This document shows positions 1 through 8,947 of a stretch of DNA of 64,000 nucleotides, in pieces. The DNA is from Lysobacterales bacterium. Its GTDB lineage: Bacteria; Pseudomonadota; Gammaproteobacteria; Xanthomonadales; Xanthomonadaceae. Within the stretch, counting starts at the first letter, position 1. Each line of letters starts with the position of its first letter. The stretch spans positions 1-64,000 of the forward strand of contig JAGRJY010000026.1 in the NCBI GenBank assembly GCA_020442465.1, given 5' to 3'. The translations under genes were made by a program, and so were the position numbers. The notes beneath the pieces are model-generated. The model saw only the letters and a list, made by a program, of their open reading frames with translations, was not told the origin of the DNA and did not search any database.

Positions 1-1
1 G

Positions 2-376
2 ACGCCCAAGGCACCGCCGGTGGGCGGCACGACCGTGCAGCCGGCGGTGGCCACGTCCGGTTGGGCGCTGGAACATGTCGATGGCGCGATTCCGCTGCCC
101 GGCGGCAAGAATGAAATGCTGGTCGGCCGCCCGGACCCCGCGACGGGTGCGGTACCCGAGGTCAACCTGCTCAATCTGGACACGGCGCGCACGATCAGCA
201 GACGCCACGCCCGTCTGTTCGTGCAGGGTGCCGGGTTGTCGCTGCGCGAGGAACCGGGGGTCGGCAACGGCACCTGGGTCAACGGTGAGCGCCTGCAGGC
301 CGGGCAACAGATCGCGCTGAAGGCGGGCGATTCGTTGCGCTTTGGTGCCGTTGAATTGCACCTCGTGCAGATCTGA
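2..376 (+). CDS. FHA domain protein, 5' end outside the window
   Basis: Only the last 124 codons are visible; the frame is open to the left edge, so the N-terminal part is missing. The visible part begins with a Pro/Ala linker and then has one FHA domain. Its hallmarks are the GR at the first loop, SRRHAR (the phosphothreonine-contacting Ser and the structural His) and NGTWVNG. FHA domains bind phosphothreonine peptides, so this is probably the C-terminal reader domain of a larger signalling protein, perhaps a kinase or adaptor, but nothing visible decides that. It is followed after 10 bases by a second FHA gene, then a STAS gene, which suggests one regulatory operon. A GTG at 20 is in frame but has no ribosome site and is unlikely to be the start. 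Confidence 0.8.
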   Translation, partial: TPKAPPVGGTTVQPAVATSGWALEHVDGAIPLPGGKNEMLVGRPDPATGAVPEVNLLNLDTARTISRRHARLFVQGAGLSLREEPGVGNGTWVNGERLQAGQQIALKAGDSLRFGAVELHLVQI

Positions 377-386
377 GGAGACCGAC

Positions 387-1487
387 ATGTCCTCGCTTCC
401 CGAAGACCTGGCCGCGATCGACGTCTCCCCGCTGGAGAAGCTGGGCAAGCTGAGCGCCGAAATCGGCGTGCTGCAGGATCGCCTCGCCGCGATGGAGGAG
501 CGCAAGAGCTCGGTCGCCGAGGCCGTGTTCACCAAGGTGCGGGCGGACTACCTTGAGCGGCAGAAGCAGCTGGAACAGGAAGCCGCGCCGCTGAAACAGG
601 CCGCACGCGACGAGTTCGCCAAGCTGTCGACCCTACTAAAGCAGTCCGAGGCCGATCACGAGTCGGTGCGCCTGGAGCGCGAGGAAGTCGAGTTCCGCCA
701 CACCCTGGGCGAGTTCGATGACAAGGAATTCAAGAAGCAGCTCAACGCGATCGACGCCACGCTGAAGGAGCGTGCCACCGCGCTCGAGCAGGCTCAGGAG
801 CTGAAGAAGCGTTTTGTCGACGCGTTCGGTTCCGAGGAAGCGCTGGGTCAGGCCCAGGCAGCCGAACCGGCTGCGCCCGAGCCAGAGCCAGCGCCGGCGC
901 CGGCCGAGCAGGCGGTGCCGCAGTCGATGGTCACCGGCGAGATGCCGGCCATCGCCCCGGCCGATCCCGCCTCCCCCTACGACACGCTGCCGCCACCGGT
1001 GCCGGGTCCGGCAATGGAGACCATTCCGCCGCCGTCGAATCCGGCGATCGCCAGCACCCGCAAGCTGAATCCGATCACCGATGCCCAGCTCGCCGCTGCC
1101 GCGACGCCGCCGCCGCCCTCGAAGGCCGACGCCGGTTCCACCCAGACCATGCGGGTGCTGAAAGGCAATGCCGCGGCTGCGCCGCGCCCGGATCAGACCG
1201 TCATCATCCGCGGCGCGCGGCTGGTGCCGCAGAACGCCGCCGCCGGCAAGATCACCCACTCGATCGGTCTCAAGCCCGCATCGATCGGCAGTTCGGAAGA
1301 CTGCGATGTGCGTGTCGCCGGCGCGAGTGCGCAGCACGCCGAGATTCGCGTCTCGATGGCCGGCTATACGCTGAGCGATCTGGGCGGAGGCGTGCGCATC
1401 AATGGCGTCGCCGTCGAACAGCATCTGCTGAGACACGAAGACGCGCTGGACATCGGTCCGGCGAAATTCGTGTTCAAGGAAGGCTGA
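387..1487 (+). CDS. Coiled-coil protein with C-terminal FHA domain
   Basis: A 366-residue cytoplasmic protein with no signal peptide or membrane segment. Residues 10-155 are charged, Glu/Lys/Gln-rich and look like a long coiled coil. Residues 155-270 are a Pro/Ala-rich linker. The last 80 residues form an FHA domain with the SxxH-type motif (ASAQHAEI) and an NG turn (RINGVA). The usual Gly-Arg of the first loop is replaced by Gly-Ser-Ser, so phosphothreonine binding may be weaker or altered. The ATG at 387 is chosen because GAGGAG lies six bases upstream; an in-frame start at 342 lacks a ribosome site and would overlap the preceding gene. The stop is one base before the STAS gene. A scaffold role in a phosphorylation-dependent complex is inference. 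Confidence 0.82.
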   Translation: MSSLPEDLAAIDVSPLEKLGKLSAEIGVLQDRLAAMEERKSSVAEAVFTKVRADYLERQKQLEQEAAPLKQAARDEFAKLSTLLKQSEADHESVRLEREEVEFRHTLGEFDDKEFKKQLNAIDATLKERATALEQAQELKKRFVDAFGSEEALGQAQAAEPAAPEPEPAPAPAEQAVPQSMVTGEMPAIAPADPASPYDTLPPPVPGPAMETIPPPSNPAIASTRKLNPITDAQLAAAATPPPPSKADAGSTQTMRVLKGNAAAAPRPDQTVIIRGARLVPQNAAAGKITHSIGLKPASIGSSEDCDVRVAGASAQHAEIRVSMAGYTLSDLGGGVRINGVAVEQHLLRHEDALDIGPAKFVFKEG

Positions 1488-1488
1488 C

Positions 1489-2115
1489 ATGACCGTCGAA
1501 CTGCAGAAGGAGCGCCACAGCGGCGTGCTCGTCGTGTCGGTCGAAGGCCGACTCGACGCGGAAGGGTCGGCCGACTTCGAGCTGTTCACCCAGGAAGCGG
1601 TCAGCTCCGGCGAGCGCCACCTGATTCTCGACTTCAGCAAGCTGGGCTACATCAGCAATGCAGGACTGCGCGCGCTCGCGTCGCTGGCGAAGTCGCTGAA
1701 CACGCCTTCGACCAGCCTGCGCGTGGCGGGCGTTCAGCCCGGTGTCGCGCAAACGCTGGATGCGGCGGGCGTCGCCATCCTCATCGACGCGCGGCCGAGT
1801 CTCGAGGCTGCGCTGGCGAATCATCCGGCTGCCCGCGGCGACGACCTCTCCAAGCATCTCGGCCGCCTGTTGGGCATCAACGACCCCGGCCCGATTGAAG
1901 TCAGCCCCGATCAGGCCAAGCTCGCCGAACTTGCCTTCGAACTGCTGGCCGGCAAGCAACACCAGCATCGCGCGGCACGCGCCATGGCCCAGGGCACCCA
2001 GGTGCTGCAGCGGGTCGCGGTGCCCGCCGCCAGTGCACCGGCGCCGGTGCGGCCGAAGCAGGCTCCGGCCAAGAAGGTCGGATTCTGGCAGCGGCTGTTT
2101 GGAAAGCGATCATGA
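1489..2115 (+). CDS. STAS domain protein, anti-sigma-antagonist-like
   Basis: A 208-residue protein. Residues 1-105 form a STAS domain of the SpoIIAA/RsbV type, which normally binds an anti-sigma factor or a similar partner depending on phosphorylation of a Ser. In the signature helix the motif reads ISNAGLRAL. The position that carries the phosphorylated Ser in RsbV (D-S-T-G) is Asn here, so the usual switch looks absent. Residues 110-165 may be helical, followed by an Ala/Pro linker and a basic, aromatic tail (KKVGFWQRLFGKRS) that could bind a membrane or a partner. The gene starts one base after the FHA gene and overlaps the following MAPEG gene by four bases. What it antagonises is not visible here. 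Confidence 0.8.
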   Translation: MTVELQKERHSGVLVVSVEGRLDAEGSADFELFTQEAVSSGERHLILDFSKLGYISNAGLRALASLAKSLNTPSTSLRVAGVQPGVAQTLDAAGVAILIDARPSLEAALANHPAARGDDLSKHLGRLLGINDPGPIEVSPDQAKLAELAFELLAGKQHQHRAARAMAQGTQVLQRVAVPAASAPAPVRPKQAPAKKVGFWQRLFGKRS

Positions 2116-2495
2116 GTCTGGCGGTCTGGTGCGTGCTGGCGGCAGGCTTGATGCCGTTCCTGTTCACCGGCATCGCGAAGACGCTGGGGCGGCGCTATGA
2201 CAATCGGCAGCCACGAGCCTGGCAGACCGGTCTGGAAGGCGCTCCGGCGCGCGCGCATGCAGCGCACCTCAATGCGTTCGAAGCGTTTCCGCTGTTCGCC
2301 GCCGGCGTCTTCTTTGCCCAGCAGATCGGTGCCGCGCAGGACCGCGTCGACCAGCTTGCCCTGGCATTTGTGCTGCTGCGCCTGGGTTACGGCGCCTGCT
2401 ACATCGCCGGCTGGTCGACGATGCGCTCACTGGTGTGGCTGGCCGCCCTGGTTTGTTCGGTGGCGCTGTTCTTCGCTTCACCCGCGGGCGGCTAG
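2112..2495 (+). CDS. MAPEG family inner-membrane protein
   Basis: A 127-residue protein with about four transmembrane segments. It matches the bacterial MAPEG family by length and by the conserved stretch after the first helix (R-A-H-x-A-H-x-N-A-F-E-x-F-P). Characterised MAPEG proteins handle glutathione conjugation or eicosanoids; the bacterial short members mostly have no defined reaction. The ATG overlaps the stop of the STAS gene (ATGA at 2112), so translation is likely coupled. It is the last gene of the FHA-STAS operon, although no functional link is known to me. A hairpin terminator in the reverse direction lies 40-70 bases downstream. Confidence 0.8.
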   Translation: MSLAVWCVLAAGLMPFLFTGIAKTLGRRYDNRQPRAWQTGLEGAPARAHAAHLNAFEAFPLFAAGVFFAQQIGAAQDRVDQLALAFVLLRLGYGACYIAGWSTMRSLVWLAALVCSVALFFASPAGG

Positions 2496-2535
2496 ACCTT
2501 CGGACGAAACGTCGGGAGGCCGCGACCCAGCCCCC

Positions 2536-2565
2536 AAAAACAACAAGGCCCGCTTGCGCGGGCCT
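2536..2565 (-). terminator. Intrinsic terminator of the phasin gene
   Basis: An eight-base perfect stem (AGGCCCGC at 2546-2553 with GCGGGCCT at 2558-2565, loop TTGC) is followed on the reverse strand by TTGTTGTTTTT. It lies 27 bases past the phasin stop codon. It could also slow transcripts from the forward MAPEG operon, but the T-run is on the reverse side. Confidence 0.8.
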
Positions 2566-2591
2566 CGTCGCAAGACCGGGAAGCGGGCCGA

Positions 2592-2975
2592 TTACTTGGC
2601 GCGTGACTTCGCGGCCGGAGCCTTGCTCAGGCCTTCGTTCGCGGTCTCGACCTGAGCCTTCACCAGATTGCTGATGGCTTCGTTGGTCTTGACGGTGCGG
2701 GTCAGTGCTTCCTGGCCCAGAGCGTAGAACTGCTCACCGGATTCCTTCACCAGGGCGACGCCCTTCGGCCACATGGCCTTGACGCCGTCGAAGTCGCGCA
2801 CTTCGGCCGCTTCGCCGAGGAAGGCGAAGGTCGCATTGACGCGGGTCTCGACGGTCTTGAGCTGCAGGCTGGCGACCTGCTCGAAATTCTGCAGGGCGAG
2901 TGCCTGCGCCTTCAGGGCGGATTCGGCGAGCTGCTTGCTGAAATCGAACACGGGCTGGTTGATGGTATCGAACAT
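2592..2975 (-). CDS. Phasin family protein
   Basis: A 127-residue, mostly helical, amphipathic protein of the Phasin_2 type. It starts MFDTINQPVFDFSKQLAES and has repeated heptad-like Leu/Val/Phe positions and a Lys/Ala-rich C-terminus. Phasins coat polyhydroxyalkanoate granules and limit granule size; related proteins act as general stress or nucleoid-linked proteins. No PHA synthase is in the window. A strong ribosome site (GAGGAGGGG) precedes the ATG. A perfect 23-base palindrome about 50 bases upstream (3027-3049) is a likely operator. It is a single-gene transcript, with its own terminator at 2536-2565. Confidence 0.88.
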   Translation of the reverse strand: MFDTINQPVFDFSKQLAESALKAQALALQNFEQVASLQLKTVETRVNATFAFLGEAAEVRDFDGVKAMWPKGVALVKESGEQFYALGQEALTRTVKTNEAISNLVKAQVETANEGLSKAPAAKSRAK

Positions 2976-3026
2976 GCTGCTTCCCCTCCTCGGGATGGGT
3001 TTGATGACGGGGATACGCTAGCACCC

Positions 3027-3049
3027 CTTATGTTGCAGTGCAACATAAG
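3027..3049 (-). promoter_or_regulatory. Palindromic operator candidate for the phasin gene
   Basis: CTTATGTTGCA and TGCAACATAAG are perfect 11-base arms around a single G. On the reverse strand TTGCAC inside it could serve as a -35 box, with TAGCGT 17 bases on as a weak -10. That would put the palindrome over the promoter, as expected for a repressor site. Phasin genes are often repressed by PhaR through TGC/GCA dyads; assigning PhaR here is inference. Confidence 0.6.
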
Positions 3050-3097
3050 AGTTATTTCACTTGTATTTCAATGCGTTGCGTGAGCGCGCAGCGGCCT

Positions 3098-3454
3098 TCA
3101 CGGGCCGCGGTAGCGACATCCCGAGGTGCAGGTCTCGTGCACGAGGATTTCCGAGAGCAGCGGAAGTTGCGGTTTCAGCCGATCCCAGATCCACCGGGCC
3201 AACACTTCCGAAGTCGGGTTCTCGAGTCCCTCGATGTCATTGAGGTAGTGATGATCGAGCTGATCGTAGAGCGGCTGGAACGCTCGCTTGATGTCGGCAA
3301 AGTCCATCACCCAGCCGGTGTGCGGATCGACTTCGCCCTCGACGTGCACCTCGATGCGAAAGGAATGCCCGTGCAGGCGCGCGCACTTGTGCCCGTCCGG
3401 TACATGCGGCAGCCGGTGCGCCGCTTCGAGGGTGAATGCCTTGAACAGGTCCAT
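3098..3454 (-). CDS. queD: 6-carboxytetrahydropterin synthase QueD
   Basis: A 118-residue protein of the 6-pyruvoyl-tetrahydropterin synthase fold. In bacteria QueD converts dihydroneopterin triphosphate to 6-carboxytetrahydropterin, the second step towards queuosine in tRNA. Visible landmarks are the zinc-binding histidines (EAAHRL and LHGHSF), the catalytic Cys of KCARLHGH, the DHHYLND segment and a Glu in the C-terminal HET motif. It starts five bases after the stop of the upstream PfkB kinase gene and is probably co-transcribed with it. Length and motifs fit the bacterial QueD subgroup. The kinase neighbour does not belong to the queuosine pathway. Confidence 0.9.
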   Translation of the reverse strand: MDLFKAFTLEAAHRLPHVPDGHKCARLHGHSFRIEVHVEGEVDPHTGWVMDFADIKRAFQPLYDQLDHHYLNDIEGLENPTSEVLARWIWDRLKPQLPLLSEILVHETCTSGCRYRGP

Positions 3455-3459
3455 GCCGA

Positions 3460-4398
3460 TCAGTCGATGGCGTAGCCGAACTCATCCTTGAACCGGCTGC
3501 AGAAACCGTCGTGGTTGAAGCGCTGGTTCTGCGGTCCGAGGTGGGAAATCTTCAGCGCCCCCATCAGCGACGCGATTCGCCCGGTGGTCGGGTAGTCGAG
3601 CCCCTTCATGAAGCCGTAGATCAGGCCAGCACGGTAGGCGTCGCCGCAGCCCGTCGGGTCGATGACGTCGAGCGGCTTGGCGCAGGGAATGTCGATGTCG
3701 CCCTCGTTGCGGGTGTGTATGACCGACCCCTTGGGCCCGCGGGTGACAATGTAGGCCTGCACGCGCTCGGCGATGTCCCGCTGCGACAGGCCGGTGCGCT
3801 CCTGCAGCAGGTTCGACTCATAGTCGTTGACGGTGACGTAGGTCGCCTGTTCGATCATCTGCTTGAGCTCGTCGCCGTTGAACAGCGGCATGGCCTGGCC
3901 CGGATCGAAGATGAACGGGATGCCCAGTTCGGCAAATTCCCGCGAGTTCTGCAGCATGGCGTCGTAGCCGTCCGGGCCGACGATGCCGAACTCGACACCC
4001 TGCACGTCGCGCACGTGGTTCTCGTGCGAGCGCATCATCGCGCCGGGGTGGAAGGCAGTGATCTGATTGTCGTCCAGGTCGGTGGTGATGAACGCCTGGG
4101 CGGTGTAGGTCTGCGGCAGCTCCTTCACGTGCGCGAGGCTGATGCCGCACGCCTGAAAGTGCTCGCGATAGGCGTCGAAATCTTCGCCGACCGTGGCCAT
4201 CGGGATCGGCGTGCCGCCGAGCAGCTTGAGGTTGTAGGCGATGTTGCCCGCGCAGCCTCCGAATTCGCGGCGCATGTTGGGCACCAGGAAGCTGACGTTA
4301 AGGATGTGCACCTTGTCCGGCAGGATGTGGTTCCGGAACCGATCCTGGAACACCATGATCGTGTCGTAGGCCAGCGAACCACAAATCAGTGCAGACAT
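3460..4398 (-). CDS. PfkB-family kinase, adenosine kinase-like
   Basis: A 312-residue ribokinase-fold sugar or nucleoside kinase. The first PfkB signature is seen as [15 protein letters not shown] near residue 50. The second is [12 protein letters not shown] near residue 240, where the Asp of GCGD is the catalytic base and the preceding glycines form the anion hole. The N-terminus (GSLAYDTIM) and sequence character fit the bacterial group annotated as adenosine kinase, which makes AMP from adenosine; substrate specificity cannot be read directly. The ATG has a good ribosome site (GGGAGAGGGG). Downstream queD begins five bases later. It is divergent from mreB, with 190 bases between the starts. 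Confidence 0.8.
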   Translation of the reverse strand: MSALICGSLAYDTIMVFQDRFRNHILPDKVHILNVSFLVPNMRREFGGCAGNIAYNLKLLGGTPIPMATVGEDFDAYREHFQACGISLAHVKELPQTYTAQAFITTDLDDNQITAFHPGAMMRSHENHVRDVQGVEFGIVGPDGYDAMLQNSREFAELGIPFIFDPGQAMPLFNGDELKQMIEQATYVTVNDYESNLLQERTGLSQRDIAERVQAYIVTRGPKGSVIHTRNEGDIDIPCAKPLDVIDPTGCGDAYRAGLIYGFMKGLDYPTTGRIASLMGALKISHLGPQNQRFNHDGFCSRFKDEFGYAID

Positions 4399-4519
4399 CC
4401 CCTCTCCCGGTACGGCCGGCCTGGATGCGGCCGAGCTGCGTATCGTACCGGGCAGCGTGACGATGCGCAGCCGCGCCGTTGCCGGGGCTGTACGGAAGCC
4501 GAATCTGCGAGCCCGTGCA

Positions 4520-5638
<1,119 letters not shown>

Positions 5639-5666
5639 TCGGCCGCCGCGGCCGGGAGGTGCGGTT

Positions 5667-6572
5667 GTGATGGCACGCGGCGCCGCGACGACTCCCCTGT
5701 TCTCGGAGAACGGTCGCGGTGCCTTCCGGCTGCTGATCTATTTGTTCATGGCCTGCGTGGTCATGGTGGTCGACCATCGCAACGGTCACCTCGCCGAACT
5801 GCGCCGATGGACCAGCCTGCTCAACGAGCCGCTGTTCCGGATTGCCGAGTTTCCCGCCGTGGTGGTGCGATTCCTGCACGATGCGGCGCGGGATCGCGGC
5901 GCGCTGCTCGACGAGCGCGACGCCTTGCGCGACGACCTGCTCGTGGCTCAAGCCCAGCTGGCCCGGTTGTCCTCGGTGCGCGACGAGAACCAGCGTCTGC
6001 GTGCCCTGATGGGCGGCACCCGCAATCTGCAGCTCCAGGTGCGCCTGGCGGTGCTGTCCGACGTGGATCTCGATCCATTCCGGCATCGGGTCTGGATCGA
6101 CACCGGATCGTCCGACGGCGTGCGCGAGGGCATGGCTGTGATCGACGCCGGCGGGGTGTTCGGGCAGACCGTCGAAGTGTCGCCGCGCCGGTCGATGGTG
6201 ATGCTGATCTCGGACCCGGCGCACGCCATCCCGGTGCAGGTGCAGCGCACCGGCATTCGCACCATCGCCTACGGCACCGGCGACGTCGACCGGCTCAACA
6301 TTCCCAACATCCCGCAGAGCGCCGACATCCGCTCCGGCGATCACATCGTCACCTCCGGTCTGGGTGGACGTTTTCCCGCGGGGCTGCCGGTGGCCGAGAT
6401 CACCTCCATCCGCTCCGACGATACCCGCCTGTTCCTGGTCGCCGAGGCCCGGCCTTCAGCGCTGCTCAACCGTAGCCGCGAGGTGTTGCTGGTCTGGCAG
6501 GCGCAGTCTGATCCCGATATCGGCCCGCCCCGGTCCTTGATGGGGCCTACGCCTGGGGAGGCGGCGCCATGA
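5667..6572 (+). CDS. mreC: Rod-shape-determining protein MreC
   Basis: A 301-residue bitopic protein. It has a short cytoplasmic tail, a transmembrane segment around residues 20-38, a periplasmic coiled coil around 75-115 and a C-terminal beta domain that binds PBP2. Family features are the DPFRHRVWID and VTSGLGGRFPAGLPV stretches. GGGAGG (5654-5659) can serve either the GTG at 5667 or the ATG at 5670, so the start is uncertain by one codon. It ends overlapping mreD by four bases. A Pro-rich tail of about 25 residues follows the conserved domain. Confidence 0.95.
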   Translation: MMARGAATTPLFSENGRGAFRLLIYLFMACVVMVVDHRNGHLAELRRWTSLLNEPLFRIAEFPAVVVRFLHDAARDRGALLDERDALRDDLLVAQAQLARLSSVRDENQRLRALMGGTRNLQLQVRLAVLSDVDLDPFRHRVWIDTGSSDGVREGMAVIDAGGVFGQTVEVSPRRSMVMLISDPAHAIPVQVQRTGIRTIAYGTGDVDRLNIPNIPQSADIRSGDHIVTSGLGGRFPAGLPVAEITSIRSDDTRLFLVAEARPSALLNRSREVLLVWQAQSDPDIGPPRSLMGPTPGEAAP

Positions 6573-7060
6573 GTCGGGCACGGGGTGAACCGTGGATGCT
6601 GGTCGGCGCTGTCGTGCTCGGCCTGCTGGCGGGCATGGTGCCGTTACCGGCGAGCATCGAGGCCGTCCGCCCCTACTGGATCGCCCTGGTGGTCATCTAC
6701 TGGGCGCTCGAGTCGCCCGAGCAGCTTGGCCTCGGCCTGGCCTTCCTGATCGGCCTGTGGGCCGACGTGCTGTTCGGCAGCCTGCTTGCCGAACAGTCGA
6801 TGCGACTGTGCATCCTGGTGTTTCTGGTGCAGCGGTTTCGCGCCCGGCTGCGATTCTTCCCGGTCACCCAGCAAACTCTCGCCGTGCTGGCGCTGCTGCT
6901 CAATGATCGTGTGGTGGCGCTGGCACTGCGCGTGGCGGCGGGCGAGGGAACGCCGCCATGGCTGTTCTGGCTGGCGCCGTTCGTCGGCGCTGCGGTCTGG
7001 CCATTGCTCTACCTGCTGCTCGATCGATGGCGCATGCGCAGCCGGTTCCGCCATGGCTAG
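6569..7060 (+). CDS. mreD: Rod-shape-determining protein MreD
   Basis: A 163-residue polytopic inner-membrane protein with about five transmembrane helices and a basic C-terminus. It is the elongasome component encoded between MreC and PBP2. The start overlaps the mreC stop (ATGA), indicating translational coupling. The sequence is weakly conserved in the family, so the call rests on hydrophobic pattern, length and position, including the ADVLFGSLL segment typical of MreD. Confidence 0.93.
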   Translation: MSRARGEPWMLVGAVVLGLLAGMVPLPASIEAVRPYWIALVVIYWALESPEQLGLGLAFLIGLWADVLFGSLLAEQSMRLCILVFLVQRFRARLRFFPVTQQTLAVLALLLNDRVVALALRVAAGEGTPPWLFWLAPFVGAAVWPLLYLLLDRWRMRSRFRHG

Positions 7061-7087
7061 GCCGGTCGCCAGACTCTTCGGTGCGCG

Positions 7088-8947
7088 ATGATGCGGCTGC
7101 GCCGTCGCGCCAGATTGAAGAACAGCGGCGAGGAGGTCGTGCAGTTTCGCCTGCGTGCGTTCATCGGCCTTGCGGGTGTCGCGCTGCTGTTCGGCGTCCT
7201 GGCTACGCGCTACAGCTGGCTCCAGGTGGTTCGACACGAGGAGTTTCGCGCACGGTCGGAAGCCAATCGGGTCAAGCTGCGACCCATCGTGCCGGCGCGC
7301 GGGCTGATCTACGATCGTCGCGGCGTGCTGCTTGCCGACAACGTGCCTGCGTATCGGCTCGAGGTCATCCCGGAACAGGCCGGCGAGCTTGCCGGTTTGC
7401 TCGATCGCCTCGCCGAAGTGGTACCGCTGAGCGTCGAAGAGCGGGAACGCTTCAACGAACTGGCGCGCGCGCAGCGACGGTTCGCCGCGGTACCGCTCAA
7501 GCTGCGTCTGACCGAGTCCCAGGTCGCGGCCTTCGCCGTCAACCGGCACCGCTTCCCGGGCGTCGAAGTGACGCCTTATCTGACCCGGCGCTATCTACAG
7601 GGGGCGCTGTTCGCGCACGTGCTGGGCTACGTCGGGCGCATCGACGCCAAGGACGCTGAACAGCTCGATCCCGCGCGCTACGCCGGCACCACCCACATCG
7701 GCAAGACCGGCATCGAACGACAATACGAAGAACGGCTGCACGGTGCGGTGGGCTTCGAGCAGATCGAAGTGAACGCCGAGGGCCGCGTCCTGCGCACGCT
7801 GCAGTATGCGCCGGCGGGCTCCGGCGAGCACCTGTTCCTGAGCATCGATGCCGAACTGCAGGCTGCCACGGTCGCGGCGTTCGAAGACAAGCAGGGCGCC
7901 GCCGTCGCGATCGATCCGCGCACTGGCGACGTGCTCGCCCTGGTCAGCCTGCCCAGCTACGACCCCAATCCCTTCGTCAACGGCATCAGCCACGCCGCCT
8001 ACGGGGCGCTGCAGACCGAATCGCGGCCGCTGTTCAACCGCGCATTGCAGGGCGGCTACGAGCCGGGCTCGACGATCAAGCCGTTCGTCGGCCTCGCCGC
8101 GCTGGAACTCGGTGTTCGGAAATCCTCCGACACGGTGTTCTCGAGTGGCGCGTTCAAGCTGCCGGGCCAGGACCGCGAGTACCGCGACTGGCGCAAGGGC
8201 GGCCACGGGACGGTGAATCTGCGCGAGGCCCTGGCCCAGTCGGTCAACACCTACTTCTTCCAGACCGCGGTGGATCTCGGCATCGACAGGCTCAGCACCT
8301 TCATGGCGCGATTCGGTTTCGGCGAGAAAACCGGCATCGACCTGCCCGGCGAAGCGATCGGCGTCTTGCCCACCCGCGCGTGGAAACGCGCCATGCGCAA
8401 CGAGCCCTGGTATCCGGGCGAAACCGTGATCGCCGGTATCGGCCAGGGCTTCTGGGTTGCGACGCCGATCCAGCTCGCCCACGCCACCGCCGCGCTGGGT
8501 CACGACGGCATACCGCTGACTCCGCGCATCCTGGTCGCCACCCAGAAGGGATTCGACGAAGAGATCGAGCAGGTTCCGCCGGTGCGGCCCGGTGGTGCCG
8601 TCTCCGTCCATCCGGAGAATCTGGCGGCGGTGATCGAAGGCATGGTGGCGGTGATGCACTCCCCCTCGGGCACGGCACGCGCCGCGGCGCTCGACTCACC
8701 CTATCTGATCGCCGGCAAAACCGGCACCGCGCAGCGAGTGAGCCGACGTGGCGATGAAGCGATTCCGCTCGACGATCTGCCCTACCACTTGCGACACCGA
8801 GCCTTGTTCGTCGCCCTGGCGCCGGCCGAGGCACCGACCATCGCGTTGGCCATCGTGGTTGAGTCAGGCGGCTCGGGATCACGTTCGGCGGCGCCGATCG
8901 CCCGGCGCATCCTTGATGCCTGGCTGCTGCGAGGAGAAGGCAGGTGA
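7088..8947 (+). CDS. mrdA: Penicillin-binding protein 2 (peptidoglycan transpeptidase)
   Basis: A 619-residue class B PBP that cross-links side-wall peptidoglycan with RodA. It has an N-terminal cytoplasmic tail, one transmembrane anchor around residues 22-42, a dimerisation/pedestal region to about 230 (with PARGLIYDRRG) and a transpeptidase domain. Catalytic motifs are S328-T-I-K, S385-V-N and K544-T-G. It starts 27 bases after mreD; two adjacent ATG codons are available. It ends overlapping rodA by four bases. It is the expected target of mecillinam-type beta-lactams. Confidence 0.97.
   Translation: MMRLRRRARLKNSGEEVVQFRLRAFIGLAGVALLFGVLATRYSWLQVVRHEEFRARSEANRVKLRPIVPARGLIYDRRGVLLADNVPAYRLEVIPEQAGELAGLLDRLAEVVPLSVEERERFNELARAQRRFAAVPLKLRLTESQVAAFAVNRHRFPGVEVTPYLTRRYLQGALFAHVLGYVGRIDAKDAEQLDPARYAGTTHIGKTGIERQYEERLHGAVGFEQIEVNAEGRVLRTLQYAPAGSGEHLFLSIDAELQAATVAAFEDKQGAAVAIDPRTGDVLALVSLPSYDPNPFVNGISHAAYGALQTESRPLFNRALQGGYEPGSTIKPFVGLAALELGVRKSSDTVFSSGAFKLPGQDREYRDWRKGGHGTVNLREALAQSVNTYFFQTAVDLGIDRLSTFMARFGFGEKTGIDLPGEAIGVLPTRAWKRAMRNEPWYPGETVIAGIGQGFWVATPIQLAHATAALGHDGIPLTPRILVATQKGFDEEIEQVPPVRPGGAVSVHPENLAAVIEGMVAVMHSPSGTARAAALDSPYLIAGKTGTAQRVSRRGDEAIPLDDLPYHLRHRALFVALAPAEAPTIALAIVVESGGSGSRSAAPIARRILDAWLLRGEGR

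Noticed and set aside
3460..4398. The PfkB kinase as a queuosine pathway gene because of its coupling to queD
   Set aside because: No kinase of this family is known to me in queuosine synthesis; the sequence fits adenosine or sugar kinases.
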